A stretch of DNA of 64,000 nucleotides from Plazaster borealis (taxonomy: Eukaryota > Echinodermata > Asteroidea > Forcipulatida > Labidiasteridae): the NCBI GenBank assembly GCA_021014325.1, contig CM037462.1, positions 21,286,135 through 21,350,134 of the forward strand. Reading direction: 5' to 3'. A program made the position numbers and the translations under genes. The stretch's first letter is position 1, and every line of letters starts with the position of its first letter. The notes beneath the pieces are model-generated. The model did no database searches and was not told the DNA's origin. It worked only from the letters and a program-made list of their open reading frames with translations. Positions 37,701 through 50,000 of the stretch are shown here, piece after piece.

Positions 37701-40700
37701 TTTATTTGACAGAACATTAATCATTTCAAATACCTTTTTGTGGCTTTTTATTAATGTCTGATTATTATTTTGCAAGTTGCTAGACTGACTCTTCAAAAAG
37801 TGTTTTATTTATTTAACTATGACCAGTGAAAGAAAATGTCTGTTCGAGTGGCCACAGATGTTCCCCAGATCCCATAGCATAATTGTAGACTGATCAGGGA
37901 TGAGATTTGACGACTGTAAAAAAAAGAAAAGAAAAGACTTCCAGGCCTGGGTTCCCCCTTATTCTAGACCCAGAACCTCTCAGATGTTACAATCCAGGAG
38001 GTTTACAGACTCTGTGCATCACCAGAAATACAAAACTACAGATTGGGACACAATGTGGACTATTTCATTCCCCCGTTGGCGATTGCTTTACTTCTTTCAA
38101 GAAAAATTCAAAGTCTCAAGGTGGTTTTGAGAAAATCCTGAACTCAGGAAAAATCCCGAGAAATCAGATGCCCGACTGATTCCAATGAACAGAAAAAGAG
38201 GCTAGAGTACTTTATTTCTCACAGCCTCAATTTGGATACATCTATTTCAATGGAAGATCTACACAAGAGAAATGATGAGGAACTCACAGGAATTTGTTTT
38301 TACTTATTTAACTCTTTCATGCGCCGACCGGTCGCTAGCGGCTAGCGACCGGTTAAATCTCTTTAGAAAAATAGTTGTAAATGAAAACGACCACACTGTT
38401 TTCAGAATGGGAAAGAGGACTCTTGAGGGTGCTATTGTGACCTGTTTTTTTAGGGGGCCGCAAATTTAAAAAAACCCAAATAAAAAATTAACATGTCCAT
38501 ATGATAGGGTTAAAATGGTGCATGAAAGGGTTAAAACGTTTTTTTTTTCAATGGGATGGCCCAGGTGAGGGTTAGGGGAACTGAATAATTTCTTGGTCCA
38601 GACCTGATTCAGAGGTTTTTTTCTCAATCCAAATCAGTTTGTCAGCACTGGTATTGGCTTTTATGGTCACTTTGTACAACGTGTTCGGCAGCAAGTCACC
38701 AATCACAAGAGAATCATTCCCTGTTGTCTTCTGCTTCTTATCAAACTTCTTTTTGCTTATCTTTGGGCATTCTCCTTGTTGAATTAGCCAGTATGTTAGC
38801 TTATAGGTGATCACAGAACAGAGTGTGTTGATTGGCCGAGACCAACTGAGCCGGAGGGATGTTTCATTCAGCGCTACACCAGTGAAATTAACCGGTTTCC
38901 CTGGAACTAATACCACACAAACAATAAACAAGAAACACAAACACAAACAAAATGCACGATGAGTGGGTAGATGATCATGAAAATGTACACATCAAACATT
39001 CACCACATGCAAAAATGGGAAATCAAACGGATGAAACATGACAAACATTGTATGGAAAACAAGAGTGGACATGTGTTATTTGATATTAAAGATTAAATAA
39101 ATGATATTCAAATTAAGTTCAAAATTCCCAAGATGCAAAAATTCTGATGTCAAATTTCATGTCTTGTTTGTGTCTGTGTCAAGTACGTGTCAATCTTTAT
39201 GCTTATTAGATGCGTATGCGAGACACTTACCTAGGCATGTTGTATTGCCTTGAGTAGGGGGGCTAGGAGGTCCAGCCCCGCCCATCCCCGGCCTGACTGC
39301 AGTAACTCGGAACTCATACTCAGTGTCCTCCATTAAACCATCAACAGTATACAAAGTTGTGTTCCCCTGTGTCATAACGGGTTTGGCAGCATCATTCACA
39401 TTGGCGTCTTTGTACGTAATGATGTAGTTCACGACAGGGGGGTCACCCCTATCGCCAGGCTGGGTTCCCCACTGTCTCCAGGTGATCGTTGTTTCATTGA
39501 CCTTTGAACTATTTATCGTCGGTGGACTGGAAAGATATGGTGGCTCTGTGGAATAACACAAAATTAACGTTTAACCATATTTTTAGTTTCAAATTTAAGA
39601 GATGATAAGATCGTTTTATTTTTACTTTCTTTATTTATTTAGATATTTTTATTTCATAACACATCCATAACACAAGTGCCAATAGACTGTGCAAATCTCG
39701 CGCAAAATTGAACTTCCAGGACCATAGTGGTCCCAACCATATTAGAGTTTTACGTGGGCAGGATTTTGTTTTGTCCATTATTTAATTAAACATAGCTTAT
39801 GGCGATGAAAATTATATATGTTGCTGGGAATGTAATACTAAGTGATTAACAATATTAAAGTAAAATCAATTTAAAAAAAACCCAGAAGAAAACCTGAGAA
39901 TAAGACTAGACCTCCGTTTTCGTTACTTGTACAAAATTAAGAATTATGCCTAACTGATATTAATGTTATCATTAAACCTATATGGGATAGACGCACACAT
40001 TCAGGAGTGATTGGCAAATTGGGTTTCTTACAATAAGCATCCTCGTCCCAAGTTTTATTTTGTTTCATAGTTAACTTGAACAAATAACTTCTTTTCAATT
40101 TTTTTTATTTATAACAATTTGCTATGGGTATTTTTATTTTCAAGAATTTTGTATAAATATAATTTTAAAACTAGAACAGCAGAAGCTGCCATGGCAAGCT
40201 GCCGAACGCCTGATAGAGAAATAATTAATAATAGAAAAACAATCATTTGAACAACTGATGCTCAAAGAGGTGGGGACAATTAACAAGTATGTAGTTAACC
40301 GTTGCCTACTTGGTTTGAAATGTGGGAAAGAGGAAAAATCTTTAACAAAAAGTCTCAATGCGGATGGCCAAACAGAAGCTGTTTGATTTCCAGAGAGTAA
40401 TACTGTACTCTGAAAACATTTTTAAACAATTTCCATTAGCACACTTTGGATCCAACCACATTTTGGCTGTAAGACAAATAAACTGCAGTTGAGAGTAAAA
40501 ACAATTATTTTACACAACAAACTATCTTACACCATGAGGCAAAAACTTTAACAAAAAGTCTCAATGCGAATGGCTGGACAAAAGCTGTTTAATTTCCAGA
40601 GGGTGATAATGTACCCTGAAAACTTTAACATATTTAAACAATATAAAAACTTGACTACAATTTCCATTTTTACTTAGTGAATCTATTCACACAAAAACAA

Positions 40701-43700
40701 TTACATAACACAACAAACTATCTAAGGCAAAAACTTTATCAAAAAGTCTCAATGCGAACGGCTGGACGGACCTACGGTCGGACAAAATCGGTATTACATA
40801 GGCTCGCATTCTGCTAAAGCAGCTTGCCAAAAACGATTTGCTTTCATAGAAAAATATAGTCTTCGATCAAGTTTTTTTTCGTTTTCGATATGCGTGAGAC
40901 TTGCACAGTCAATAACAGGATGGTGATTAGGAAACGAGAAGAATGCCCGCTTTAGAGTCGGAAGTAGCAAAAACTTTGTGTGTGCAGCAGATATGCGCGA
41001 GTGTGACCCTATTTTGTCAGTATCTTTGTTCGGGAGTGCCAGTCAGAAGCCACACAACCTGTAACTGCCATACAGCCAGTGATCACACCCACGTTTACGA
41101 TACGATCTGTGAAGCGGCAGCAGATGGTCACCTAATTAAGGGTATGCAACTTTTTTACATCAAATATCAAGTAATAAACCACAAGGGAAACTGACTGGGT
41201 AAATTTAAATATTTTTGGGCTGCCACTTTCCCAGGTTGTATCGTAAACTTGGGTGTGATCCCTGGCTACACAGCAGCTAACCGTTGTATGGCTTTTGACT
41301 GGCACCCCCGAAGAAAGATACTGACAAAATAGGGAGACCGCCAACATAGGGCTAGATAGCTCAGTTGGTAGAGTGCCGGCATGTTAAACCGGAGGTCGTT
41401 GGTTCAAATCCCACTCTAGTCAATTTTTCTTTGTTCAAACACCAAAATTACAAACTTGTTAATGTAGAACAATTTATACATACCAAAAGCCGTAAGATTG
41501 AATGTTTTTTGAAGTGTTGCATTGGCGTTTGTGCATGTGTACTCATTTTCCTTCGCATCGGCAACGACGACAAAAATGTACTCGGTCTTGATTGATATCT
41601 CAGATTCAATGAAGTAATCCGCTTCGATGGTCGTTCCGTTGGGTAAAATGAGCATTATGTCAGAGTTGTTGGGGTTTCTGATATTCTTTAGGATGCAGGT
41701 GACGTTAGTCGTCTGGTTGATGTTTACTTCTTTCAGCTCTTCATACAACATGGGAGCTCGGACTACAAGAAAGGAAAGATTAGCTTTAAAAAAAAAAGAG
41801 ACCAAACTTATGACCAGTTTTAATGGGATGGAATCCTGTAGAAAAACTAAGGTGGTGTCCCCCTGTGACTCACCAGCTACCACAGTATCATTTATGACCT
41901 ATGCATGTGATGATGCACTTCACCACAGGGGGGGGGGGGTCACACCTACATGTATCACCACCAGATTTGATTTCCACGGTTCCAAGGTGGCTGTCCTCAA
42001 AGAATATAAAAAACAGTGCTATCTTTTTTTTATTACAAAAAAGTACATCACTAGCTTTTGCCACTTTTTTGATACCTTCAAGTGCAATTTTTGTTAAAAT
42101 CCCAAAGCGTTCCATGAAGTCACATTTCAAATAGGGTTTGTACATTTGTGTACTGAGAATTTTTAGGTAATTCCTGAATTCTGATGATATAAAAAAAAAA
42201 AAAACAGCATTGAATGGTTTCAAATGGTTGGACAATTTGAGCAGCAGAGTTTATTTTATTTATTTATTCATTCAGGCTTTTAAAAAACATTACAATACAG
42301 TATAAAGAAGACTTAGAAAAAAAAATCGGACCAAAAATTATGAAAAACAGAGGAAATGTAGAAATACAAAAACAAACAGTAGCCTATAGGAATTGCCCAA
42401 AAGCGAACTAAATCACATCTAAATGGGAAATCCCCGTAAAAAATTAAGACTTAGAACAAACAGACAGATATCAAAATGACATGGAAAAATTATATAAACT
42501 CTTATAAAACATTATTTAAAAATAGTTGAAGACAATTTAAATGTCTGGCTTTTTTAATATATTTTTTATACCAGACTATGTATCTTGTATCTTTTTGTCT
42601 TTTGTGATAGTTTTGTTCTTAATTAAATCCAGCTTTCTATAAACTTGTTAGTAACCATGTATGTTCTGTCTTTTAAACCTTTTATTTCATGTATATCTTG
42701 TAGATCTTCTTCTCTGTGATGACTTTTACTTTTGCTAATTGTATTTGTATTATAGTAATCTTGTGTTATTTCTTTTATTTGGCTGATCCGGTTTTCGATT
42801 TTATTGTCTTTGTAATACTTCGTGTTTTATTTTGTAAGCATGCTATTTTTAGTATTACTTTGTGATATTACCGACCATGTTTTGTGTTTTTAAAGGCACT
42901 GAATGAGTTTGGAAATTGTCAAAGACCAGTGTTCTCACTTGGTGTATCCCAACATATGCATAAAATAATAAGCCTGTGAAAATTAGGGCTCAATTGGTCA
43001 GGCCTAAAAAAAGAGTTTTTATTGCCCTTTTGGCTAAAAAATCGGGAGGGTCGGTCGGTCGCTTTTTTAAAAAAAAATTTTAAATTTTTTTTTTTAAAGA
43101 ATACGTCAGAGGAGGAAAAAACACAGTAGATATGCACACAACTTTATGTTTTCAACCATTTTAATGTTCTCAAAGTAGTATACATTCATATGGTGAATAC
43201 AAGACAAAAATAAACTTTTGAAAACTTGATGTATGAATAAATAAAATAATAATATAAATATGAAGTTGTTTCTCAACATCAGGCCTGTGAGTGGACCATT
43301 AAAAAAAAAGCGGAAAAATACAACCATGTAACAATGACGGGAGTGGAGCTCCGCCACGCCGAAACTCTTGATAGATGCCGCTCTAAACACTAACGTTCAA
43401 TCAGAAAAGAAATTGACGCGTGCGATGAAAACTGCCACGCAAGGAAAAGGTTTTAAAAAAAAACACAAAAAACTGGACCAAGACGGAAAGAAATCTTACA
43501 TTATTCTGTAAAATAATTAAAAAAAATTCAGCCAGGGTATCCATCACGCGCTTGTGTTGCCCCATGGAGGAATGGTTGCACCGACATCTTGATTGATGTT
43601 CGAAAACATGACGCGGTCAATACCACGCCGAGCCGTGCTTAAAAGTGCGTGTACATGGATATACATGTACATGTACATGCAATGCCAACGATCACACAGC

Positions 43701-44057
43701 GTCCTCTATTGGCAAGGAGTTGCAACACAAGTGCGTGATGGATACCCGCCCATTCACGTTGCGCACTGCATGGCAGCATGGAGCAAGGACATAGGATTTA
43801 CGGACTTCGTGTCGTGTGTGTGCTGTATGATGTAGCAGGCCGACCGGGAAAATTCGTCACGTCTTTTTATCTCACATTTTAAAAAGGCGGAAATAAAAAA
43901 TCGGCACGGTCAATGAGAAAGCGGAGATTTCACAGGCCTGCAACATAAAACAATATAATTTTGCAAAAGAAACATAAAAACATCGAGGTTTCTATCTTAA
44001 ATGTCGTTTACTGGGAATTAAAGTATAAAATACTTCAAACAAAATCAAAAAATCGCC

Positions 44058-44088
<31 letters not shown>

Positions 44089-47000
44089 CGCGACCGTGGA
44101 TTTCAGATTTTTTGGGTCGGTCGGAAAAGGGCAATAAAAACTTCTTTTTTTTTTAGGCCTCATCGAAGTTGCAAGAAAATGATGAAAGAAAAAACACCCT
44201 TGTTGTACAAATTTGTGTGCTTTCAGATAGGAATAAAAACTTCTTGCAAGAAGTTGTTATTATTTTATTGAGAAATTACCTCTTTCTCAAAAACTACGTT
44301 ACTTCAGAGGGAGTCGTTTCCTACAATGTTTTATACTATCAACAGCTCTCCGTTGCTTGTTACCAAGTAAGTTTTTATGCTTATACTTGTTTTGAGTCAT
44401 TACCAAACGTGTACGATACCTTTAAACCGAACTAAATAAATAAAGAAAGCAAGAGGGAGAGAGAGTTCTAGAGATCTGTAATGTAGCGTCCTTTCATACG
44501 TACCAAAGGCCGTGGAGTTGACTGTTTTTTGAAGCGTGATGTTGTACGAGCAAGTATACTCCTTATCCCTTGCATCAGCAATGACGACAAAAATGTACTC
44601 CGCCACGACTGGTGTCTCATATTCGATGAAGTAATCCGCTTCGATGGTCGTTCCGTTGGGTGAAATGAGGACTATGTCGGTGTCGTTGGGGTTCTTGACA
44701 TTCTTTAAGATGCAGGTGACGTTAGTCGTCTGGTTCATGTTGACTTCTTTCAGCTCTTTATACAACATGGGGCCTCGGACTACAAGAAAGGAAAAATTAG
44801 CTTTCAAAAAAACGAGACCAAACTTATGACCAGCTTTGATGTGGAATAGATCAGTCTTGTAGAAAAACTAGGGTGGTGTCCCCCCGTGACAAACCAGCCA
44901 CCACAGTTTCATTTTAGATTGATCTCTGTCTGTAATGATGTACTTCACCAAAGGGGGGTCACACCTATCACCATATTGGGAATCTACCGTTCTGACGGAG
45001 GTGGCTGTCATCAAAGAATATTAACAACAGTGTTATCTTTTTTCATTAACAATATTTTTTTTTAATACAACACTGATTTTGTTTAAGAAAAGATTTAGTC
45101 CAAGGAAAACATTGCATACTTTTCATTTTATTTCACTTATTCTAGTTGTGAAGCCAAGGACTCTCAGAAAAGTGAGCTTAATCAGTTGTACTAGCCAAGA
45201 ACCCAATGAAGAGAAGACAAGGAAGGAAGTTTCAGTTTTAGATGTGGGAGGAAAACCCTAGAGAATTAAACCCATGCAATCAGGTTGGGACTGAAAACCC
45301 AATCTCACGTAGTGCCCCCGGCAGGATTCGAACCGGGGTCCTAAAGGTGGAAGGCGAGAAAAGATACCACTGCGCCAACCCAACTACCCAAAGAATATTA
45401 ACAGATACCTTGTGTATCTTAGTTCAAAATCCCCCCCAAAATTGCTTATTTCTTGTCAAGTAATAATTATAGTAACCCCAAACTATAGCTTGCATCCTTT
45501 AGTGTTTGAGTGTCGTACCTTGGCAATTTGTTCCACACCAGCCTTCCAAGCACGATGATCCGACACACTCTCCGGTATCGGCAAGACAGGTGGAGTTATC
45601 CTCACAGTGGCAAACGCCCTCGCAGTTTGCTCCATACGTTCCTTCCTTGCAACCTGCAACATCATCAACAAAGGGTAGAGTGCATTTATAAGCATGTATC
45701 CAAACTCAGCAATACCGCGGACACATTCCACTTGATACACCTGAGGACCAGTAAAATTTGCCCTAAGTAGTCGAGCTGGCTAGTTCATTGCTACTTAGCT
45801 CTACATCTGTAAACCACTGCTCGCACATGGTTCCCAATTACAAGTCCATTCCAAATAACAATGTTGAAATGACAGCTTGTAGTCACAGACTTGTGAAGAG
45901 CCTTGCAGACATTGGAATCACAAGCTTAAAGGTACAGTCATACACTGGGCCCACTTTCATAGAGCTGCTTAAGCAGAGAATGATGCTTAACAACATTCTG
46001 CTCAGCAAAAACAAGCAGGATACCAGTCACATATTGTACATGTGACATGGTATTTTAGCTGGTAACCTTATTCTGGTAAGCATAATTTGGTTGTGCTTAG
46101 CTACTTTAAGTGCTTAAGCAGCTCTCTGAAATTGGGCCCTGGTCTTTGTCAGCGTAATGCTGATTTATAGGCAAATTTATTCAGAACCCTACAATAAATG
46201 TTACATGTGAAAGTTTCAGCTGAATACAGTGTCGACTTGCTGAGACAACAGCAGAAAACTGTCAGAGTATTTTCAAAATTAAACGTAGAATCCTTCCACA
46301 TTTAGAGAGGTGACAGCGGGTACCAACCGCATCTCTGGCAGCAGTAATCGCGAACGGACACCAACCCTCAGAAATCTGAGAAAGGATTCATGCATGAATC
46401 ATTTTGTTTTTCAGATTCAAATGATTTGGGGTGAACAAATTATCAAAACCATATTACTTTGAAGGGAATCCTTTCTCAAAATAGTTTATACTAACAACAG
46501 CTGCAGTGCTTCTCACCAAGTAAGTAGTTATGGTCAATACTTTTTGGAGTATCTACCAATCTATGACCCTACTTTAACTGTCCACCTGCAAGCAGCTAAT
46601 GCTGGAACAAGTTATGACCTTACCCTGATTAATTGGACATTACTTTGGTATAGTTGATATGAGTTGAAAAGTTTCCAAATCTCTCCCTATTTGACATAAA
46701 TGGAATGAGCTTAAAAGTGTTCAAAGATAAGCCCTTTAGAGACCATTCATTTCTGTATAATCGTCACCATACGCCCAGACATTGCTTCTCTTGTTGATTT
46801 TTTTACTCCTTTATTTTCAGGAAAAATGTCAGGAAAAATATTAACATTCACAAATATATGGGTTTGTTTTAGAACTGTAGATTCTTTGTTAACATTGGAA
46901 ACATTGGAAAATGTCAATTTTAGTACATCACTTTCTCTTTAACCTCTTGCTGTTGCTCTGGTTTGAGCATGAGTAGGTCAAATCTTGCAGCCGTTTGCGG

Positions 47001-50000
47001 CATTTCGGTACAAGCCGCTTGCGGCTGCTATGGTCTCTAAAGGGTTAAAAAATCTCTCAAATTGTTGACTTCAGAAATGACTGATTACATTACCTTCTGA
47101 ACAGTTGATGCCTCTGTATCCAGCAGCACATGTGCATCCAAAAGGTTCCGGCAGGCAAAACAACATCCCAATGCAGCCATCGTCATGAGGATCGGAGGAG
47201 GCATGGCAGTTGTACTGGCCCTCCTGACCAAAGACGTTCCGACCATGGACTAGAGATTCAACAAAATCAAGGTCTGGTATTAGAAGATGAATGATGATTG
47301 GGAAGCTTTTCTTTTGATCGGTTTGGGTTGGTAAGGATGTAATTGGGGGTTGTGGCTGTACGCCAAAACCACCTTTGTTTTTATCCCTATTTCGTTTGCT
47401 TTTCATTATTTTTCTTCTCGCCTTATTTACTCTATAGATTTAGTACACAAATTTAGTGACCAGAACACACAAACAGAGGCATAAAGTGTTACTCATAACT
47501 TGAAATTGTCACTAAAACAAACAAAAGTCATCATGACATTTTCAGGTATCAAATTACCTTAAATCAAAGATTTTAATTACAAAGTTTATCTTCTGATTCA
47601 TAGAAAATAATGTAGATCTGTTCAAAAAGTTAATTTCATGACCCAATTTTGACCCTTTTTTTTGGTCCAAACCAGAAGTACAAATCAAAAAATATTTTTG
47701 GTGGACTGGTATACATCCATTACTGTTCAGAATTTTGATATGGTTTTTGTGAATGAAATCATCAGTAAGGTATACCCTTTCATCGACATAGAAACTTACA
47801 GACGTATCACACAAGATAATTTGTACAGTCAACCAATTGTCAGGATATATATTGTACATATGTGCAAAAAGAACACTTCAGTAACACTAGAGACGTTCAG
47901 TGTCTTATTAACCCAAAGAAAGTATGGGACAATTAAAATCTGATTGTTGTAACTTCTTGAAGATTGCCTGCGACTGAACGGTGTGTCGTGGCCGAGTGGT
48001 TAAGAGAGGTTAAGAGCACCAGACTCAAGCTCTGGTGTTTCTGTTCAGCAGAGTGTGGGTTCGAGTCCCAGTCTTGACACTTGTGTCCTTAAGCAAGACA
48101 CTTAACCATTATTGCTGCGTCCTTCGGATGGGACGAAAAGCCGTAGGCCCCGTGTGTTGTGTAATGTACCTCAAAGAACCCAGTTACACTTATCGCTAAG
48201 AAAAGTGGGTGCCGCAGCACCTTAAGGTGCTACATAAATATGGTCTCATAATTAAAAAAATTCAATTCAATTCATCTTAGAATGTTTCTGTCTGTTCAAG
48301 TGCCTTGAGTACCTTATTGATAGATACGTGCGCTATCTAATACTTTTTTTATATTATTCCCTGTAAATTACTTGTTGTGACAAATCCCTAAGGTAACACT
48401 ACGTCTTTAACTCTCCTAAAGAGTTGTGGCGATATAAAACTGATGATTAATAAATCAATATTCTGATCTGAATGCTGTAATTCTCTTCCAGGTTGTTGTT
48501 GTTGTTTTTTTAATTTTTAGGATGGGGTAATTATTGGATAAAAGCAGGACAAGGTGCATGACAATGTTCAACCTTGGCAATAATCCAACTGTTTTGCCAA
48601 ACAAAAGGGTCGCAGTGGACAAAGGTCAAAACCTCCAGCCTTTTGTGTCGCATTACCTATTTCCTATCCATTGACTTTGCCAACACCTTTTTGCCTCGAG
48701 GCACCACAGTGACACTACAATATTAACCACAGGCTCAAATCCTTTCAACTCGGACTAGTATCCTGTTTACTAATGTTCCCCTTTGTTTGCCGGGGTCTTA
48801 TGATTTTACAATGGGATGACTTCTTGACATAAAAACAGTACGACCCATGAAATGAAAGGGTAATTCCTCAGGTAGTTTACTAACGTTACAGGGGTGTGAT
48901 TGGATGACAACTTGAAATCCGGACTGTCGGGTAACAGTTTCCGGTTTTCACTTGATGTGGAGATGAAGTCCATTGAAAACAAAAGGATATTGTTACCTTA
49001 AATCAGAGCTGCCAACATTTGCATCTTGCAATCAGGGAGATTTTGTACAACAATCAGGGAGATATTTAGAATTACATTCAATATAACATAGGGAAAAAGT
49101 TGCCATAATCAGGGAGATTTCCAAATTTGTTCCATCAGAACCTAGAAAGATTGGTTGATTTACAGACTCTCTACATCACCTTAAATAGAAGTCTGAATTT
49201 AAGGTCACAACTACGGCCCATAAACATTTCATCTATTTAAAGGCAAATTTTTCTTTTTTCAAAAAAATCTGACAGTGAAGGGGAGATCAACAAAAAACAC
49301 TGATAAACCCCAGTATAAAAGAAAAGATATTTTGGATCCTCAAAAAAAATTGTGTGCTTAGACCCCTGTACTGATGATGTTACAATTTGTTTACTGCATT
49401 TCTTAACTCTTTCAGTGCCCACTTATGTGTGTGTTTTGAACCTAAAATGCCCAGCTTTTTGAGGTTTCTTGAAATTCTGTAAAAAAAAAGGAAAAAAGAG
49501 TACTTTGCTGATTTGTATTGTCTTGGTACATTCCAAAGTCAATAGTACTTCTTGTTAGAGTGATAATGCCCTCATGTGATAACATGTATATTATGGGTCG
49601 AATGTACGATTGATGACACTTTTTGAGTACACAAAAATAGATTGTACATGTACGATAATGGCGCTTTTGGAATACATAAAATAGATTGTAAATGTAGGAC
49701 CTTGGCACTGAAAGAGTTAGGTGCTGTAACTTGGTACTGCATTTCCGACAGAGACTTAATGGTTTCCCTTTCTTATGCAAAGTGGTAAACAAACTATGAT
49801 GTCATCAGTACTAAGGTCTATTTTCCATCATAGATCTATTGATACACCTTCATCATAATTTAAATAAATTCTGAAAATTTTGTCAAAATTATACGTCAAA
49901 ATTATACGCCAACAAGAATGAAATAAGATTGATCTTTCTAAATTCTACAAATGTTCTTAAGAAATTAAATTTTATAAATGTTCTTAAGAAATTGTTCTTT

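Noticed and set aside
41627..42097. 156-codon plus-strand gene
   Set aside because: It is antisense to exon 7 and runs into intron and low-complexity sequence; the minus-strand Ig reading has conserved cysteines and matching splice sites.
47554..47943. Overlapping plus and minus frames of about 100 codons
   Set aside because: Neither shows a domain, and both lie in an intron with no splice partners in phase.
47983..48075. Functional tRNA-Leu gene
   Set aside because: The tRNA-like head has an inserted duplicate (GAGGTTAAGAG) and is followed by a body shared with copies at 57168, 36830 and 20290, so it is a SINE.
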